A stretch of DNA of 64,000 bases from Paguma larvata (GCA_030068075.1 CM057833.1:45279587-45343586); one strand, 5' to 3'. Shown: positions 1 through 11,964, numbered from the stretch's first letter. Notes: generated by a model from the letters alone, not told the origin. Made by a program: numbers and translations.

Positions 1-1670
1 AACAATTCAAGTTCATATCCTACTATCGTACAAAGAATTAATGAGAGAAATTAGAAAAGACCTAAACAAATGGAAAGATCAACTATGTAAGTAAATTGGA
101 ACCCTAACTATTATTAACAAATCAATAATCCCCAAATTGATCTAAAGATTCAATGTGATTTCAATCAAAATTCTAGTAGGTACATTTAAAAGAAATTTAC
201 AAGTTGATTACAAAATTTATATGAAAGTGTAAAGACATATCATGACAAAAATAAATTTGAAAGAGAAGAACAAAATTGGAGGACTTAGACTTTCTGATTT
301 CAAGACTTACTATACAACTACAAGCAATGAAGACGGGGTATTGCTATAAAGGTAGAAAAATACATCAATGATACAGAAAAGAGGGTCCAAAATAGGCTTG
401 CACATATAGAGTCAATTGATTTATTGACTAGGTGCAATGGTAATTTAATGGAGAATGGACAGTCTTTTAAACAAATGGTGCCAGAACAGTTAGATGTTCA
501 CATGCAAATAAAAATTAAAAAAAACCCTCATACCGTATGCAAACATTAATTCAAAGTGAATCATAGGCCTAAAATGAAAATCTAGAATTGTAAAACTTCT
601 AGAAGAAAACAGTAGGAAATCTTTGCTAACTTAGGTTAGGAAAAAAAATGCTTATGAAGAACACAAAAAGTAACATCGGTCAAAGATAAAATTTATAAAC
701 TGAACTTCATCAAAATTAAAAACTTTAGTTCTTCAAAAACTATTAAGACTATAAAGGACAAAAAAACACATAAAAGATAAACTGCATTGGGAGAAAATAT
801 TTACAAAACATGTATCTGTTAAAGAACTTATATCCAGAACATATAAAGACTTCTTAAAACTCAATAAGAAGACAATACAATTTTAAAAATGGGGAAAAGT
901 TTACATAAACGCTTTATCAAAGAAGGGATATAATTACAAATCAACATAGGAAAAGACGCTCTGCATAACTTATTATGAAGGAAATAAAAAATTATAACTA
1001 GATACCATTAGACAACTATTCAAATGGTTATTTTAACAAAAAACCAAAATAACTGATAATAATACTAAGGGATGGAGAGAATGCAAATCAAGTAAATGCA
1101 TTATTTACCATAATACTGGTGGGATGCAAACATTACAGTCACTTTGGAAAACAGTTTAGCAATTTCTTATAAAGCCAACATATACTTTCTCAATGATCTA
1201 GCAACCCTACTCCCAGCTCTCTACCCATGGGAAATGAAAATAAATGTCCACACAAATACTTGTACATGAATATGTGTAGTAGCTTTATTCATAAAAGTCC
1301 CAAACCAGAAACAACCCGAGGAGTCTCTTACCTGGGGCATGAATTAAAAAAAAAAAAAATCAGCTACATTCACACAGTGAAATAAAAAGCAATAAAAAGG
1401 AGTGAGCTTCTAGTAACATGCAACAACACAGAAACTTTTGACGCATTATGTATGTGAAGTCAAAGAAACAGACATAAAAGGCTGCCTACTGTACAATTCC
1501 ATTTACACAACACTCTACAAAAGGCAAAACTTTAGGACAGAAATCAGATCAGTGGTTGCCAGGGATTGGAGGTCAGAGAGAGTATAGTGACTACACAGGA
1601 GCATGAGGGAACTTTTTGAGGGTAATGGAAACATTTTACATATTGATTTTGGTGCTTGAACTGTACCATG
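1..1670 (+). mobile_element. Old LINE-1 (L1M type), ORF2 3' part and 3' UTR
   Basis: The order of segments follows the end of mammalian L1 ORF2 into its 3' UTR. Landmarks are a 'ccccaaattgatctaaagat' block near 130, 'aattggaggacttagacttt' near 275, 'aaaacttctagaagaaaaca' near 590 and 'atcagatcagtggttgccag' near 1545. It is full of stops and small gaps, so it is an old, non-coding copy. The left end lies outside the window. No TSD or poly-A tail could be defined at the right end, which is placed approximately. The subfamily is not resolved. Confidence 0.85.
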
Positions 1671-1974
1671 CCCTGCTATGTCTGATGAAAGAGTCTTTCA
1701 GACAGTATCACCAGAAGATATGGGGCCCTTCTTTTTTTAGGCCCTCCTTTAATGGTTATGTCCCAGGGGCCACTGCCACATCGCCAATGTCTAGCTGACT
1801 CCTTGCCAGATGGGAGCCATCCACTTGGAGAGCTAGTCTCTCTGAGTTCTTCCGTGATTCCCTCTCACTTTTTTCTCCAATTATGCACCAAAAGGGGGAA
1901 AGAAAGGATCTATGTCTCCCCACCCAAATCTCTTCCCACTATTTCCCACCTCTGCATAAGAGAACATCTCTCAG
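1671..1974. other. Unassigned interval
   Basis: No gene or recognisable repeat is seen. Short open frames here begin at non-ATG codons and look like chance. Confidence 0.5.
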
Positions 1975-2140
1975 GTACTCTGGGTGGATTCTGGAGTCAG
2001 GCTGACCCTCCTTGATGCCAACTCTGACATTTACTGTATATAATTTGGGACAACCTGCTTTATCTTCTCTGAACCTGGTATTCCTAACTGAAAGGAGGAT
2101 GATGAATTTTATCTCACAGGGTACACACATGTATGTTAAA
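1975..2140 (+). mobile_element. MIR SINE fragment
   Basis: It reads like the MIR core: 'ggattctggagtcaggctga', then a block equivalent to 'ccaactctgacatttactg', then an A/G-rich 'ctgaaaggaggatgatga' stretch. It is heavily diverged, so the ends are approximate. Confidence 0.65.
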
Positions 2141-3296
2141 GGTGTGTGTAACCAGGTGCAGACTGATAGACTGAGACTCTTCATTTTGCCTAAGAATTGG
2201 CAGCTAGAACTCAACAGTGTGACAAAAGAATCCACATCTAGAAGCTGCCATCAACAACTGAGGCCAGTCATTTCCCTTAGGACTTATGACAAAGCAGCAA
2301 AACTGACTTTGCTGTCCACCCTCCCCCAAAACCACTTCTACCTTTAACCCCTTCTTCATTTACAACAAACAAAGCAAAACAACTTCGTTGTGTGGGTTGG
2401 AGGCCGTGGTCGTGGTGAGGAAGAAGTCATTGGAGGCCTTGGAAGGGCAGATAGCCTGGTGCAGACGGGCTTTTCCTTCATCTTCTGAACCACTACCTGC
2501 CTGCCCTCAAGGCAAGAGAGATGATGTGCCGAGGAGATCCTTCACATGGACTGTTGCCTACAAGAGGGAAACCCGAACCTTCCCTGTTTAGACAGCTACT
2601 CACATAGCAGACTGGCCGAGCTGCTTCCTGTGACCATGAGAGAAGAGAACTGGGGAGAAACGGTGAGGAGAAAATGTGAGTGGCCCCGTATCAGCCCTGA
2701 CTCCCAAGGTTTGCCCTGGCAAGGAAAAATGATGTTCTGGGGGTCAAAGGTGACAGAGGTTGGCTAGGCTTGAGTGGTCTTGATTTCTTGCCCTCTCAAT
2801 AAACCCACATATACCCAGCATTCGCATTCATGCCTTACAGAGGACAATGAAGGGCAGTGAGGGTCCTCACGGAAGCAGCAACAACCAACCAGCAGGGAAG
2901 GACAGTTACTATGGGTGGGTAAGAAAGTAATGTTTGCCCCTCTAGCCCCGACATCAGAGGAAATGAGCACTGGGAAGGGAGGGAGAAGTATCCCAGAACT
3001 AGCCCAAAGTACCTTTCTCTCACAGTGTCTCTCAAGCCACAAGGCTGGCCAGCACAGGGAAGGAGCCGATATGAAATCTGGCATGAGACTACAGTTGTAT
3101 ACTGGATGAACATTTAACTCCAGAAACTGATTGGGAGGTTATGGATTCTGCTGATGGTATCATTAGAATGAGAAAGGAGATTTTATAAGTATCTTTCAAG
3201 CAGTAAATGGGGGAAAAATAAGGTTTACACATCACTGAGTTTGGATTCCTCGGTAAACTGGTTATATATCTATATAAAGCACCTGGTAAGCTGTAT
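2141..3296. other. Unassigned unique sequence
   Basis: About 1.15 kb with no recognised repeat or exon. Overlapping open frames of 60-110 codons on both strands have no recognisable domains. Confidence 0.5.
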
Positions 3297-3298
3297 TA

Positions 3299-3328
3299 CA
3301 CACACATACAGACACACACACACACGCA
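3299..3328. repeat. Imperfect (CA)n microsatellite
   Basis: An alternating CA tract interrupted by 'tacag' and 'cgc'. Short and imperfect. Confidence 0.85.
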
Positions 3329-3461
3329 TATGTATTTAAAGCATGGTAGATACATTAACATGAATAAGGAAAATAATATTAATGGCATTATTAGTTGTAA
3401 AGAGAAAGACAGAATTTTTACACTATATAGTTCCGATATGCATTAATTTGTACTTGTTCAC

Positions 3462-3620
3462 ATTCAATAAATCTTGACCAGGGTCCTTTATATGCAAAGA
3501 CCTATGAGAAACACAGACACTAATGAGGCAAATCTCTACTCTCAGGTAGCTTGTTCCCTATTACAGGTGTTCAAATATATTGAGCACATACAGAAAAATA
3601 TGATACAAGGTGTCCAGTAC
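3462..3620 (-). mobile_element. Probable L2 3' end, antisense
   Basis: 'cattcaataaatc' followed by a block like the reverse complement of the L2 tail ('aaacacagacactaatgagg', then 'ctctcaggtagcttg'). Strongly diverged. Confidence 0.5.
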
Positions 3621-3664
3621 CAAAGAAGGACCTCTTAGTGTTTGAACTGCTATTAGGCTGCCGA

Positions 3665-3760
3665 GACTATGACAGAGCTTACCGTATATTATCTTGTTTC
3701 TCACAACTGCCCTTTCAGTCATATAGGTGTTATGATCCATTTACACGGACACCCTTCTCC
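3665..3760 (-). mobile_element. Possible MIR fragment, antisense
   Basis: A 'ttatcttgtttctcacaact' block and a following 'ataggtgttatgatccattt' block match the reverse-complement MIR core ('...ctcacaaca...gaggtaggta...atcccca'). Short and diverged. Confidence 0.45.
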
Positions 3761-3871
3761 TTCTCTTGATATTCTAGTTACTTTTATGTGAGCTCCTACC
3801 ACCTACTAGCCTTGACATATTTATTATGGAAACATTAAACATGGAAACATTTCATTGAATGAAAAAAGTGT

Positions 3872-4063
3872 ATTAATTTTAATTTATTTTTGAGAGAGGG
3901 CTCAGGCATGTAGGGGGAGGGAGAGAAAGAGAGAGAGAATCTTGAGCAGACTCCATGCTCAACGCAAAGCACAAAGCAGGGCTCAATCTCACGACTGTAA
4001 GGTTATGACCACAGCTGAAATCAAAAATTTGATGCTCAACCAACCGAGCAACTCAGGCACCCT
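3872..4063 (-). mobile_element. CAN-SINE (tRNA-Lys derived), antisense
   Basis: In plus orientation it starts with the A/T tail complement, then a GAGA-rich block. It ends with the complement of the tRNA head ('ccaaccgagcaactcaggca'). The B-box equivalent is decayed, so it is unlikely to be transcribed by pol III. No clean TSD was found. Confidence 0.9.
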
Positions 4064-4081
4064 GAAGAATGCATATTGATT

Positions 4082-4290
4082 TTATAATCAGACAGATTGG
4101 AATTCAAATCCTGGATCTGTCACTTACCGTGTGAACTTGGACAGGTTATTTAACCTATCTGACTGTCAGATTCATATAATCATACCTACCTGGCAGGGGA
4201 TGATGAGAAAACAATGACAATGTGTGTAAATCATCTACCACAGGGCTCAGCATGTACTTTGCTTTCAACAGACACTCATTCTCAGCCTCT
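4082..4290 (+). mobile_element. MIR SINE
   Basis: A good match to MIR: 'ggatctgtcacttaccgtgt', 'gaacttggacaggttattta' and a tail resembling 'cacagggctcagcatgtact'. Nearly the full MIR core is present. Confidence 0.85.
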
Positions 4291-5268
4291 TGTACATCCA
4301 AAGGGAAGCAGCTCACTGAGTGCCTGAGACCTAGGCTCCTAACCCATATTGATACCTCCCCAGCCCACCACTGAATATCTGGGGATGCTCAGACATCCAA
4401 GTGAGAATGTCTTTGTGAGATCCTCCAATCAATCACTCCAGGGGTGACCACTCTCTCAATCTCTGAGCACACTTACTTCTTAATCAACTTCTTGTTGTCA
4501 GGATTCACCTTTATTTCTTCCAAGTGCTACTCTCTCCCCTCTAGAAGGGTATTTATGTTCACTCCCAGCATTCATTTCCCGGCCTGTCTTGTTACTAGTC
4601 ACCAAGACAAAGAATTAATTTTTTAAAGGAATGTCTACTTTTCCCTGTCAATAAATTACACCAGGCAAGTCTCTGAGGCCCCGCCAACCCCTCCTTTGAG
4701 GACTTATTGGACATGTACTTGAAAAACAGGTTATTTATCTCTGTCCCTACTGTCGACATCCTCTCTATTCTCAGCTTGGTGTTCCCTTATCAATTTGAGT
4801 TTGTCTCTTAAAATCATTCTAATCTCACCACGCTTTGTGAATAGCTTGGACAATGCACAGATTCCTGTTATTTTCAATGACTTTTCCTGTTATTTCTCCT
4901 TGTTCTTGTCAGACACACTTATTAATTTTTATCCCAGCCATATTTGTTGCTAGATGGCAGGGAAGCATTCAAGGTATACATCACCCTATCTCTGAGGATC
5001 TTCTCTTTCCACTCGTTCTTTTATATTATATCTTTATGCTCTTCTTCCATTTAATAGATACTATGACTCTATTTGCTGAAGATTTTAGATTCCAAAACAG
5101 CAAAAATAACGTTGTCTTTTTCTACATGTTGCCAAAGAGCACCTGGTCATTGGTCAATTTCATTCACTCACAAGTCGACTCTCCTACCAAGGTGAGGTGA
5201 CCGTAAGCTTTCTTAGGTACCTGACTTAGGTAACAACTCTTTCTTCTCTTGTGAAACCTGATTAATGC
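4291..5268. other. Unassigned unique sequence
   Basis: No repeat family or exon is recognised. A 115-codon open frame at 4853-5200 shows no known motif and is treated as chance. Confidence 0.5.
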
Positions 5269-5269
5269 C

Positions 5270-5445
5270 TTTCCTATAACTCATCTCACATCATGTTGGA
5301 ATTTTTTAATGTATCTATCTCCTCCAATAAATAAATACTTGTCTAGAGAGCAGGAGGATTCCTTTTTACTTATGTATCCCTGGTGCCCAACACAGTGCCT
5401 TGTACATAATAGATGCTCAATAAATATTTTAAACAATTGATGTCT
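5270..5445 (+). mobile_element. L2 LINE 3' end
   Basis: It has the L2 3'-terminal order: a 'tccctggtgcccaacacagt' block, 'ataatagatgctcaataaat', then an A/T tail. Confidence 0.8.
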
Positions 5446-5464
5446 TTGAAAATAAATCACTGCC

Positions 5465-5580
5465 AGCTGGCTAAGTATTCCAGTTCTGGAATTTACTATT
5501 TGAATCGTTAACCTCATGATTTTTAATTCCATCATCTATAAAATGGATATGAATTACATTGTTGAATAGGATTTTCAAGA
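5465..5580 (+). mobile_element. MIR fragment
   Basis: 'gttaacctcatgatttttaa' followed by 'ccatcatctataaaatgg', the central MIR motif. An oppositely oriented MIR-like piece ('gaggaacttgaggctctgag') follows at about 5595-5700. Confidence 0.6.
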
Positions 5581-5810
5581 TCACAAAGCTAATACCCTCA
5601 CTTAATAAGTGAGGAACTTGAGGCTCTGAGTAGGGAAGAGTCTTACCTAGAGTTAGCCTTTAGGACCACAATCTAAACTGAGTGGTATTTAGTAGGAATT
5701 CACTGATGGATCATTAAGCAATCTTAGTGATCCGTATAAATGGCTAGGCTAGGGCCCTAAGGTATAGAAGAAGATGCAGAGCTCCAAGTAGGAAAAGAAA
5801 TTAAATGAAC

Positions 5811-6871
5811 AGAATATTCTTCCTAATTTAAAGCAAAAATGAACTATTGGGACCTCATCAAGATAAAAAGCTTCTGCACAGCAAAGGAAACAACCAACAA
5901 AACTAATAGACAACCGACGGAATGGGAAAGGATAATCGCAAATGACATATCAGATAAAGGACTAATATCTAAAATCTATAAAGAACTTACCAAACTCCAA
6001 ACCCGAAAAACAAATAATCCAGTGAAAAAGTGGGCGGAAGATATGAATAGACACTTCTCCAAAGAGGACATTCAGATGGCCAACAGACACATGAAACGAT
6101 GCTCAAAGTCACTCATCATCAGGGAAACACAAATCAAAACCACACTGAGATACCACCTTACACCGGTTCGAGTGGCTAAAATGAATAAATCAGGAAACTA
6201 TAGATGCTGGCGGGGATGTGGAGAAGCAGGCACCCTCCTACACTGTTGGTGGGAATGCAAACTGGTGCAGCCACTCTGGAAAACGGTGTGGAAGTTCCTC
6301 AAAAATATGAAAATAGAGCTACCCTATGACCCAGCAGTAGCACTGCTAGGAATCTACCAAGAGACACAGGAATGCTGATGCATAAGGGCACGTGTACCCC
6401 AATGTTCATAGCAGCACTTTCGACAATAGCCAAATCATGGAAGCAGACCAAGTGCCCATCAACTGACGAGTGGATAAAGAAGTTGTGGCACATATATACA
6501 ATGGACTACTACGTGGCAATGAGAAAAAATGAAATCTGGCCATGTGTAGCAACATGGATGGAACTGGAGGGTATTATGTTAAGTGAAATAAGTCAGTCAG
6601 AAAAAGACAGATACCATATGTTTCCACGAATAGGTGGACTTTGTGAGACTAAGCAAAAACCAGGGGGAGGGGAAGAGGGGAAAGGAAAAAAAGACACAGA
6701 GCGGGAGGGAGATAAAACATAAAAAACAATCTGAGGGTGAGGGAGGTGAGGGAGGGGGGAGAGGGGGTGACGGACATTAAAGAGGGCACGTGTTGGGATG
6801 AATACTGGGTGTTATATGTAAGCCAATTTGTAAATAAACTATTATAAAAAAAAAAAAGAATATTCTTCCTA
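5811..6871 (+). mobile_element. 5'-truncated carnivoran LINE-1 with 15-bp target-site duplication
   Basis: A 1.03-kb L1 3' end (5826-6856) holding the C-terminal part of ORF2, a G-rich 3' UTR and a 12-nt A tail. It is flanked by perfect copies of 'agaatattcttccta' at 5811-5825 and 6857-6871. The perfect duplication and the close similarity to the copy at 38.5-39.6 kb mean it is comparatively young. Compared with that copy, its 3' UTR lacks a short segment after the 'gataaaacat' motif. Confidence 0.97.
5839..6722 (+). pseudogene. LINE-1 ORF2 C-terminal fragment, frameshifted
   Basis: This encodes the C-terminal end of the L1 ORF2 protein, downstream of the reverse transcriptase. The first frame (5839-6378) runs from '[19 protein letters not shown]' through the Cys-rich segment '[20 protein letters not shown]', which belongs to the C-terminal domain conserved in L1 ORF2, to a premature stop. 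The reading continues in another frame (6372-6722) with '[15 protein letters not shown]' and ends at the same stop as the copy at 39,428. The break comes from loss of one C in 'ctacc(c)aagaga' near 6356-6358. The endonuclease and reverse transcriptase parts are absent, so it cannot act on its own. Identity as L1 is certain; the age is inferred. Confidence 0.95.
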
Positions 6872-7213
6872 GATGGCGATCTTGGAGTCCCCAGGTTTTC
6901 GAAGTGACCTTGTTATACTTTATCTTGGATACCTGGAAATAAAGGACTAGAAATGATTCCTGCTTCATATGAATGGCTGGGTATAGAGATAATTTTTTCA
7001 TGATGTAGGGAGTTCTTTAGAGAAAGGTATCATAGGAACCTGATGACATTTCACAAAGGATGAGCATGGAAGTGAATATAAGGTCATGACAATGAGGCAA
7101 GTGAGCCTTGAGTGGCATTGCTGATAGACACAGTGGGCCATGATTTGTTCCAGTTCTGCTTGGCTGGCATCAAGATACTCTAAGGGAGTCTCAGTCCCAC
7201 CAGTCCTTTGGCC
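6872..7213. other. Unassigned unique sequence
   Basis: No gene or repeat is recognised between the L1 and the tandem duplication. Confidence 0.5.
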
Positions 7214-7297
7214 AACACTGACCAAGGCTGCAGAGAGGCAAGGAGTTAGAACAAGAACACTGACCAAGGCTGCAGAGAGGCAAGGAGTTAGAACAAG
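7214..7297 (+). repeat. Perfect 42-bp tandem duplication
   Basis: Positions 7214-7255 and 7256-7297 are identical, 42 bases each, beginning 'aacactgaccaaggctgcag' and ending 'gagttagaacaag'. There are no mismatches, so the duplication is recent relative to the surrounding old repeats. Confidence 0.97.
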
Positions 7298-7324
7298 AAC
7301 CACTGTTGCATGGTCACTGAGCTG

Positions 7325-7515
7325 TATCTGACTTTGGAGTTGAACAGACTAGGGTCTTCCCTCCTTGAGGGAACTTGAGCAAGTTCTACTATGCCTCAAA
7401 GCTTTAGCTTCCTTTTCTATAAAATGATAGGGAAGCCAACTTCAAGTGTTGATGTGGATTAAATGAGATAATGATTGTAAATCATTAGGCATTTAGCAAG
7501 AGGGCTCAGTCCCCA
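7325..7515 (+). mobile_element. MIR SINE
   Basis: 'gagcaagttctactatgcct', 'tttctataaaatgatagg', and a tail 'gattaaatgagataatg' are in the expected MIR order. Confidence 0.8.
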
Positions 7516-7789
7516 AGGGGAGGTAGCCTCTGAAATGAGCTGTCCAGTCCTCAGTCATCCCATAGCCAGTAGTCCATTTTTGAATCCATGGAGCATTTGC
7601 TTAGTTGATGAGGCTCAGATTTGGTCATGGTATTAGGATTAGTTTTGGATACCCTGACAAGACTAGAGCATGGCCTAAATTTTGGTTCTAGGCTGGGGTC
7701 CTGGTACCCATGACTTTATCCCATGGTGATGAATCTACCTTGAACCATTTCTCTGCCTAGAAGAAGCCTCCTACTATATTCTGAATGTA

Positions 7790-8190
7790 AGACAGGCTCT
7801 CTTGTACATGTTGAATTCCAGTTCCTCTCATGTGCTCATCTCTCTTCTTGGGATATGGTACATTTTCACCAGGCAAAAACTCTAATCATTCTACAAAGCC
7901 CCAGCCTTGGCATAACTACTTCTTCAAAGCTTTCCCCAATCCTTCTGAACAGATCAGGGCACACCTTGCCCTATGCTCATTGTACTGATGCATACACTTC
8001 TTACATAACATCACATTGGGTTACTACTTTAGGGTCTACACCAGGTTGTTTCCCAATCCTCCCTCCCCTCCCAGATTGCATATCCTTACAGAATGACTAT
8101 GCTTTATTTGTCACTGCATCCTTAGCACACAACACAATATCTGCCTCATAGTAGGCGTTCAAAAATATTTGTTGTTTTAATAGATGAGGT
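7790..8190 (+). mobile_element. L2 LINE 3' end
   Basis: About 400 bp of the L2 3' region, ending with the diagnostic 'tgcctcatagtaggcgttca' and 'atatttgttgttttaa'. The 98-codon open frame here is a by-product. Confidence 0.85.
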
Positions 8191-9085
8191 TTATTTCCAC
8201 AACATGGTTCTCAGCCAAATCTGGCTTCTTCCTGGCATAACTCGTGGCCACAGATATTGGATTATGGCAAGTAGTGCTCAAACAGAAATCAGGATCTTAG
8301 TGGACCATAGCCACTTGACCTAATAATGGTCCTCATGGGAAGGCTGCATTGTGTGCTGAAGCATGTAGCACCAGGATGTAACCATCCATCCATCCAGTCA
8401 GCTGAATCAACCCTAATGGTCAGTGGAATGACCCATGTCATAGCTTGACTCTCTCCCATCCATCAGAGTTATTGATTAAGGTGGCAGTGTTAACATGCAC
8501 TTTAAAGAACAAAGTAATACAGGAGACCAATGACGAAAATGGTCAAACAGCTGAATAAGGTGGGAAACGCACCAGATTTTATACTTTTCAAGTAGTCATA
8601 GACATCATTGACAACATCAAAGGTTCTGAAAAATTTGTTTGAAAAGAGGTCTATGTGATTCGATTAACCCAGTGTTAATTATTTGACCATTAGAACTCTT
8701 TTCCTTTGTTACACTATTTATATCCCAGGGAGTGGAGCTAGTGTTCCCTAACACATGTTTTGGGAAATGCTGGATTAAGGACATTCCCAGAATGTAGGGG
8801 TAACATCTTCAAGGATATGGGGTTTCTAGACAAAGTGGCATAAAAATAAATACACAGGGAAAAGATAGGTCACAGGAGGATATTAAATACCAAAGAAGCA
8901 CAATTATACATTTCTGCTACATTTCTTTCATTCTCAGGATTCTGTTATTTCAGAGACCTAAACAAACACCCTTGGATGGCTTTTCCCCTTACACATATTC
9001 TGAATGACTTTTTATTTTATGTATACTCTTCAAAATATAACCACTCATGAAACATAACGTTTGGCTATATGTAACATGCACAGGC
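8191..9085. other. Unassigned unique sequence
   Basis: No gene is seen. A short 'ttttgggaaatgctggatta' block near 8758 resembles part of a hAT-type transposon fossil but is too short to call. Confidence 0.45.
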
Positions 9086-9089
9086 AGCT

Positions 9090-9310
9090 CAGCAAATAAT
9101 ACAGTAGGGAAAATGCTGGCTTCAGATTCGGAATACAAATTTAAGTCCTATCCTTTCTTATCACACATAGTTTTAATCCTGGGAAGTTAGTATGTTTTCT
9201 CTAATCCTCGGTTTCTTAATCAGTGTAAGGGGGGAAATAATCCATGCCTTCCAAAGTCACACAAAAAGTATGAGAATCACATGTCAATATATATAGTGTT
9301 TTAAAATTAT
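9090..9310 (+). mobile_element. MIR fragment, degraded
   Basis: 'ctggcttcagattcgg', a 'tcctcggtttcttaatcagt' block and the tail after it follow MIR order, with many differences. Confidence 0.6.
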
Positions 9311-10670
9311 AAAGAACTGTATAAAATATCTTAATATATATATATTGTTGTGGTTGTGGCAAACTGAACTTACTTTAAAATTCACGTGTGCAGATTAAAT
9401 GTAATTTATTTATTTTTTAATATGTCTAATATGGGTTCTCAAACTCTCATGACAGCTGGCAGGAAAAAATCAAATCTAAGTGAAACTAAATGTCCAACTC
9501 AGTTTAAGTTCATTCCAATCCAATAATTTAAGCCCTTTTACATGATGCCCAGTGAATCTGATTTTAAAAAATAATGCTCCATTTCATGAATGGTCTCTTC
9601 CCTCTTCTGTTCCCTGCTTGATATAGTGTCTGGAGATGCATAGTGGTCAGGGGAGGCCATAGACAAGAAGTCGTTGAGAAAGCAAAGCAGAGTTGGGCAT
9701 AGCAACATCTGCCTGTTTTGGTCTCTGCGGCTGTGATACTTGATTGGTTGGCTCTCCTTGCCTTTCTACTCCGGTGGTCCACATGAATCTTCCTAGCTCA
9801 TTCTTTCCTGCAGTTTGGTTTAAGCCTGGTTGCCTTGCCCCCTGTTCCTATGAGCTACAGACCTCCATGTCTCTGTCATTTTCTACATCTAGCTCACTGA
9901 TCAGTCATCTCTAACCAGCTTAAGGTGAGATTCCCTATCTGCTGAGCCCAGCCACCAGCATTCTACCTCCCCTTCTGCATCTCCCTGCCTGACCACACTG
10001 TGCCATGCTGCAGAGTAGGGTAGCTTAAGAGGTTTCTAAGAGTCCAAAGTAATTAATAGAAACAGAAGCCTTTCCCTTAATACTACCCACGTTTATCCAA
10101 TGTGGATTCCACTTTTGGCTTGGAGGGAGGAACATCAGAGTATATCTGCCCACTCCATTTCTCTCTTTGTTCCTTGCAAACAAACTCCCCAGGTTAGAGT
10201 ATGGCTTTTCCTTCAAATCTCCTGAGTTGAAGCCTCCTACCAATGATCAGCCACTCCTTTCTTTCCTATCATATGTTAAGAACTGGGTCCTTTCAGCCCT
10301 AGATAAAGTAAAAGGGGAAAAGAAGGCACTTGGGGATTTCTCTCTGAAGACAACAGCCTGGTCTATAAACCTATTATCTTGCTGTATAATCCCACTTTGC
10401 AAACCAGGAGATTCGTAAGGCTTTCTCTCTTTTCACCTTTAACCTAGTCTGGGCTCAAACAGATGTATATATCTTAAGGCAATATTGCCCTCCCCTTTAT
10501 TTAGTTGGAAACCTCAAAACATTTTTAACTTAATGTAAAAACAAATATGAAAACCTACCGATACCAAAAGAGGTTGCAATCTGGAGATCCTTGATTCTTA
10601 GTTCTATGAGACTGATCTTTCTTTACATGTACATGAAAGATTACAGGGTACACACTTTAGAAAGAACACA
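9311..10670. other. Unassigned unique sequence
   Basis: About 1.36 kb with no recognised element apart from a short TA run near 9336-9347. Open frames of 72-83 codons at 9564-10418 have no recognisable features. Confidence 0.5.
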
Positions 10671-10674
10671 GGGA

Positions 10675-10850
10675 AGAGTGCTTTGCCAAGTCAAAACCAT
10701 ACGATAACAGATTCTGTAGCCTGGGACACGTTACTTAACCCTTCTGACTCTCAGATTCCTTATCTGGACTGGAAATAAACATATGTATAGTATTGCATGT
10801 GGATTTCCTGAAGATTAAATGTGACTGGTTTATATAGAAAATGAGAAAGA
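10675..10850 (+). mobile_element. MIR fragment
   Basis: 'gcctgggacacgttactt', 'aacccttctgactctcagat' and 'gaagattaaatgtgac' are spaced as in MIR. Confidence 0.7.
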
Positions 10851-10904
10851 GTCACACACAGATTATTTATTATAGGCTCAATTATAGGTTCACAGAAGAC
10901 TATG

Positions 10905-11155
10905 GTAATTACCACCAATATTTACTGTGTGCTTAGCATGTGCCACGGAGTGTAGTAAGAGCATCATGTGGCTTAGGTCACTAAACACCTGTAAGAGCAT
11001 GTGAGGTAAGCATTCCCATTAGGCAGGTAAGAAAACAAAGGAACAAAGAGGCTAAATAGTTGGCCCCAAGTCATTTAACACCGAGCGACAGATGTAATAC
11101 TTAAGTCCAAATAGCTTGCCTTCACAGTTCAAGCTCTTAACCAACGTGCTGTGGG
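10905..11155 (-). mobile_element. MIR SINE, antisense
   Basis: The reverse complement of MIR nearly end to end: 'tttactgtgtgcttagcatg', 'gaggctaaatagttggcccc', and 'caagctcttaaccaacgtgc'. A second MIR-like stretch ('aaaccacacagccagttaaa') follows at about 11,215-11,290. Confidence 0.85.
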
Positions 11156-11960
11156 TCTGCAGAAAAGTGGAAGGCCAAGAAAGTACTGATGGTGATGTTC
11201 GTGTCATTGCTGAGGACAATCAAATGGAGAGCTGAGGTGACTGACTCAAAACCACACAGCCAGTTAAAGGCAAACCTGTGTGGAGAGTAAGGGTGCAGGA
11301 CGTCTGGTCTGTGGGGAGTTCTCCACGGCACCCAGCCGCCTGCTCTGTCAGCAGCCAGGGAGCCAAAGACAGCCAGCCTCAGGCATTTTGTTCCCTCCGT
11401 CTGCTCTGCTAAAGAGGTTTTGTCAGAGGTCTCGAGGTCCAGGGGAGAGGTGCAAGTGCCTTGCACCTCCCCACTCACATGCCAACTTAGCTCGAACTAG
11501 TCTTGTTAAAGGATGTTGGCCATTTCATGTCATGGTATATTACATTCATGTGGTCTCACCTCTCTCTGCTGGAAAAATGAGGCAACTAAATCATGTTAGC
11601 AGCTTTTCCCTTTCTGCCTAAAACGTGTCCTCTGATGATGCTAATACAGGGAGATGGGAACTGTTTTAATATGATCAGTCCTTCACTGTGGATTAGTATA
11701 CATTTAAAGCAGCATTTCTTCCATGTCTGGGCTCACTTTCAAGACTGTCTGTGTGGATTAGGGAACAGCATGGTTTTGCAATTGTAAATAAGGTATCTTA
11801 TGTTCCTCCTGTTATCATTGTGTTTGACAAAAAGGGGAAATTTAACTTCAAGGGAAGGTATTACATATGCCTCTACACATTCATGCACATAATGGAATGT
11901 TTATTTCTGTCATTTGAAAAAGCTCTTCTCGGAAGGTCACCAGCTGTCACGCAAGAAAAT
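11156..11960. other. Unassigned sequence
   Basis: No exon is recognised. The two 113-codon open frames here lie on opposite strands, and both begin at non-ATG or weak starts with no known domain. Confidence 0.5.
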
Positions 11961-11964
11961 ATTC

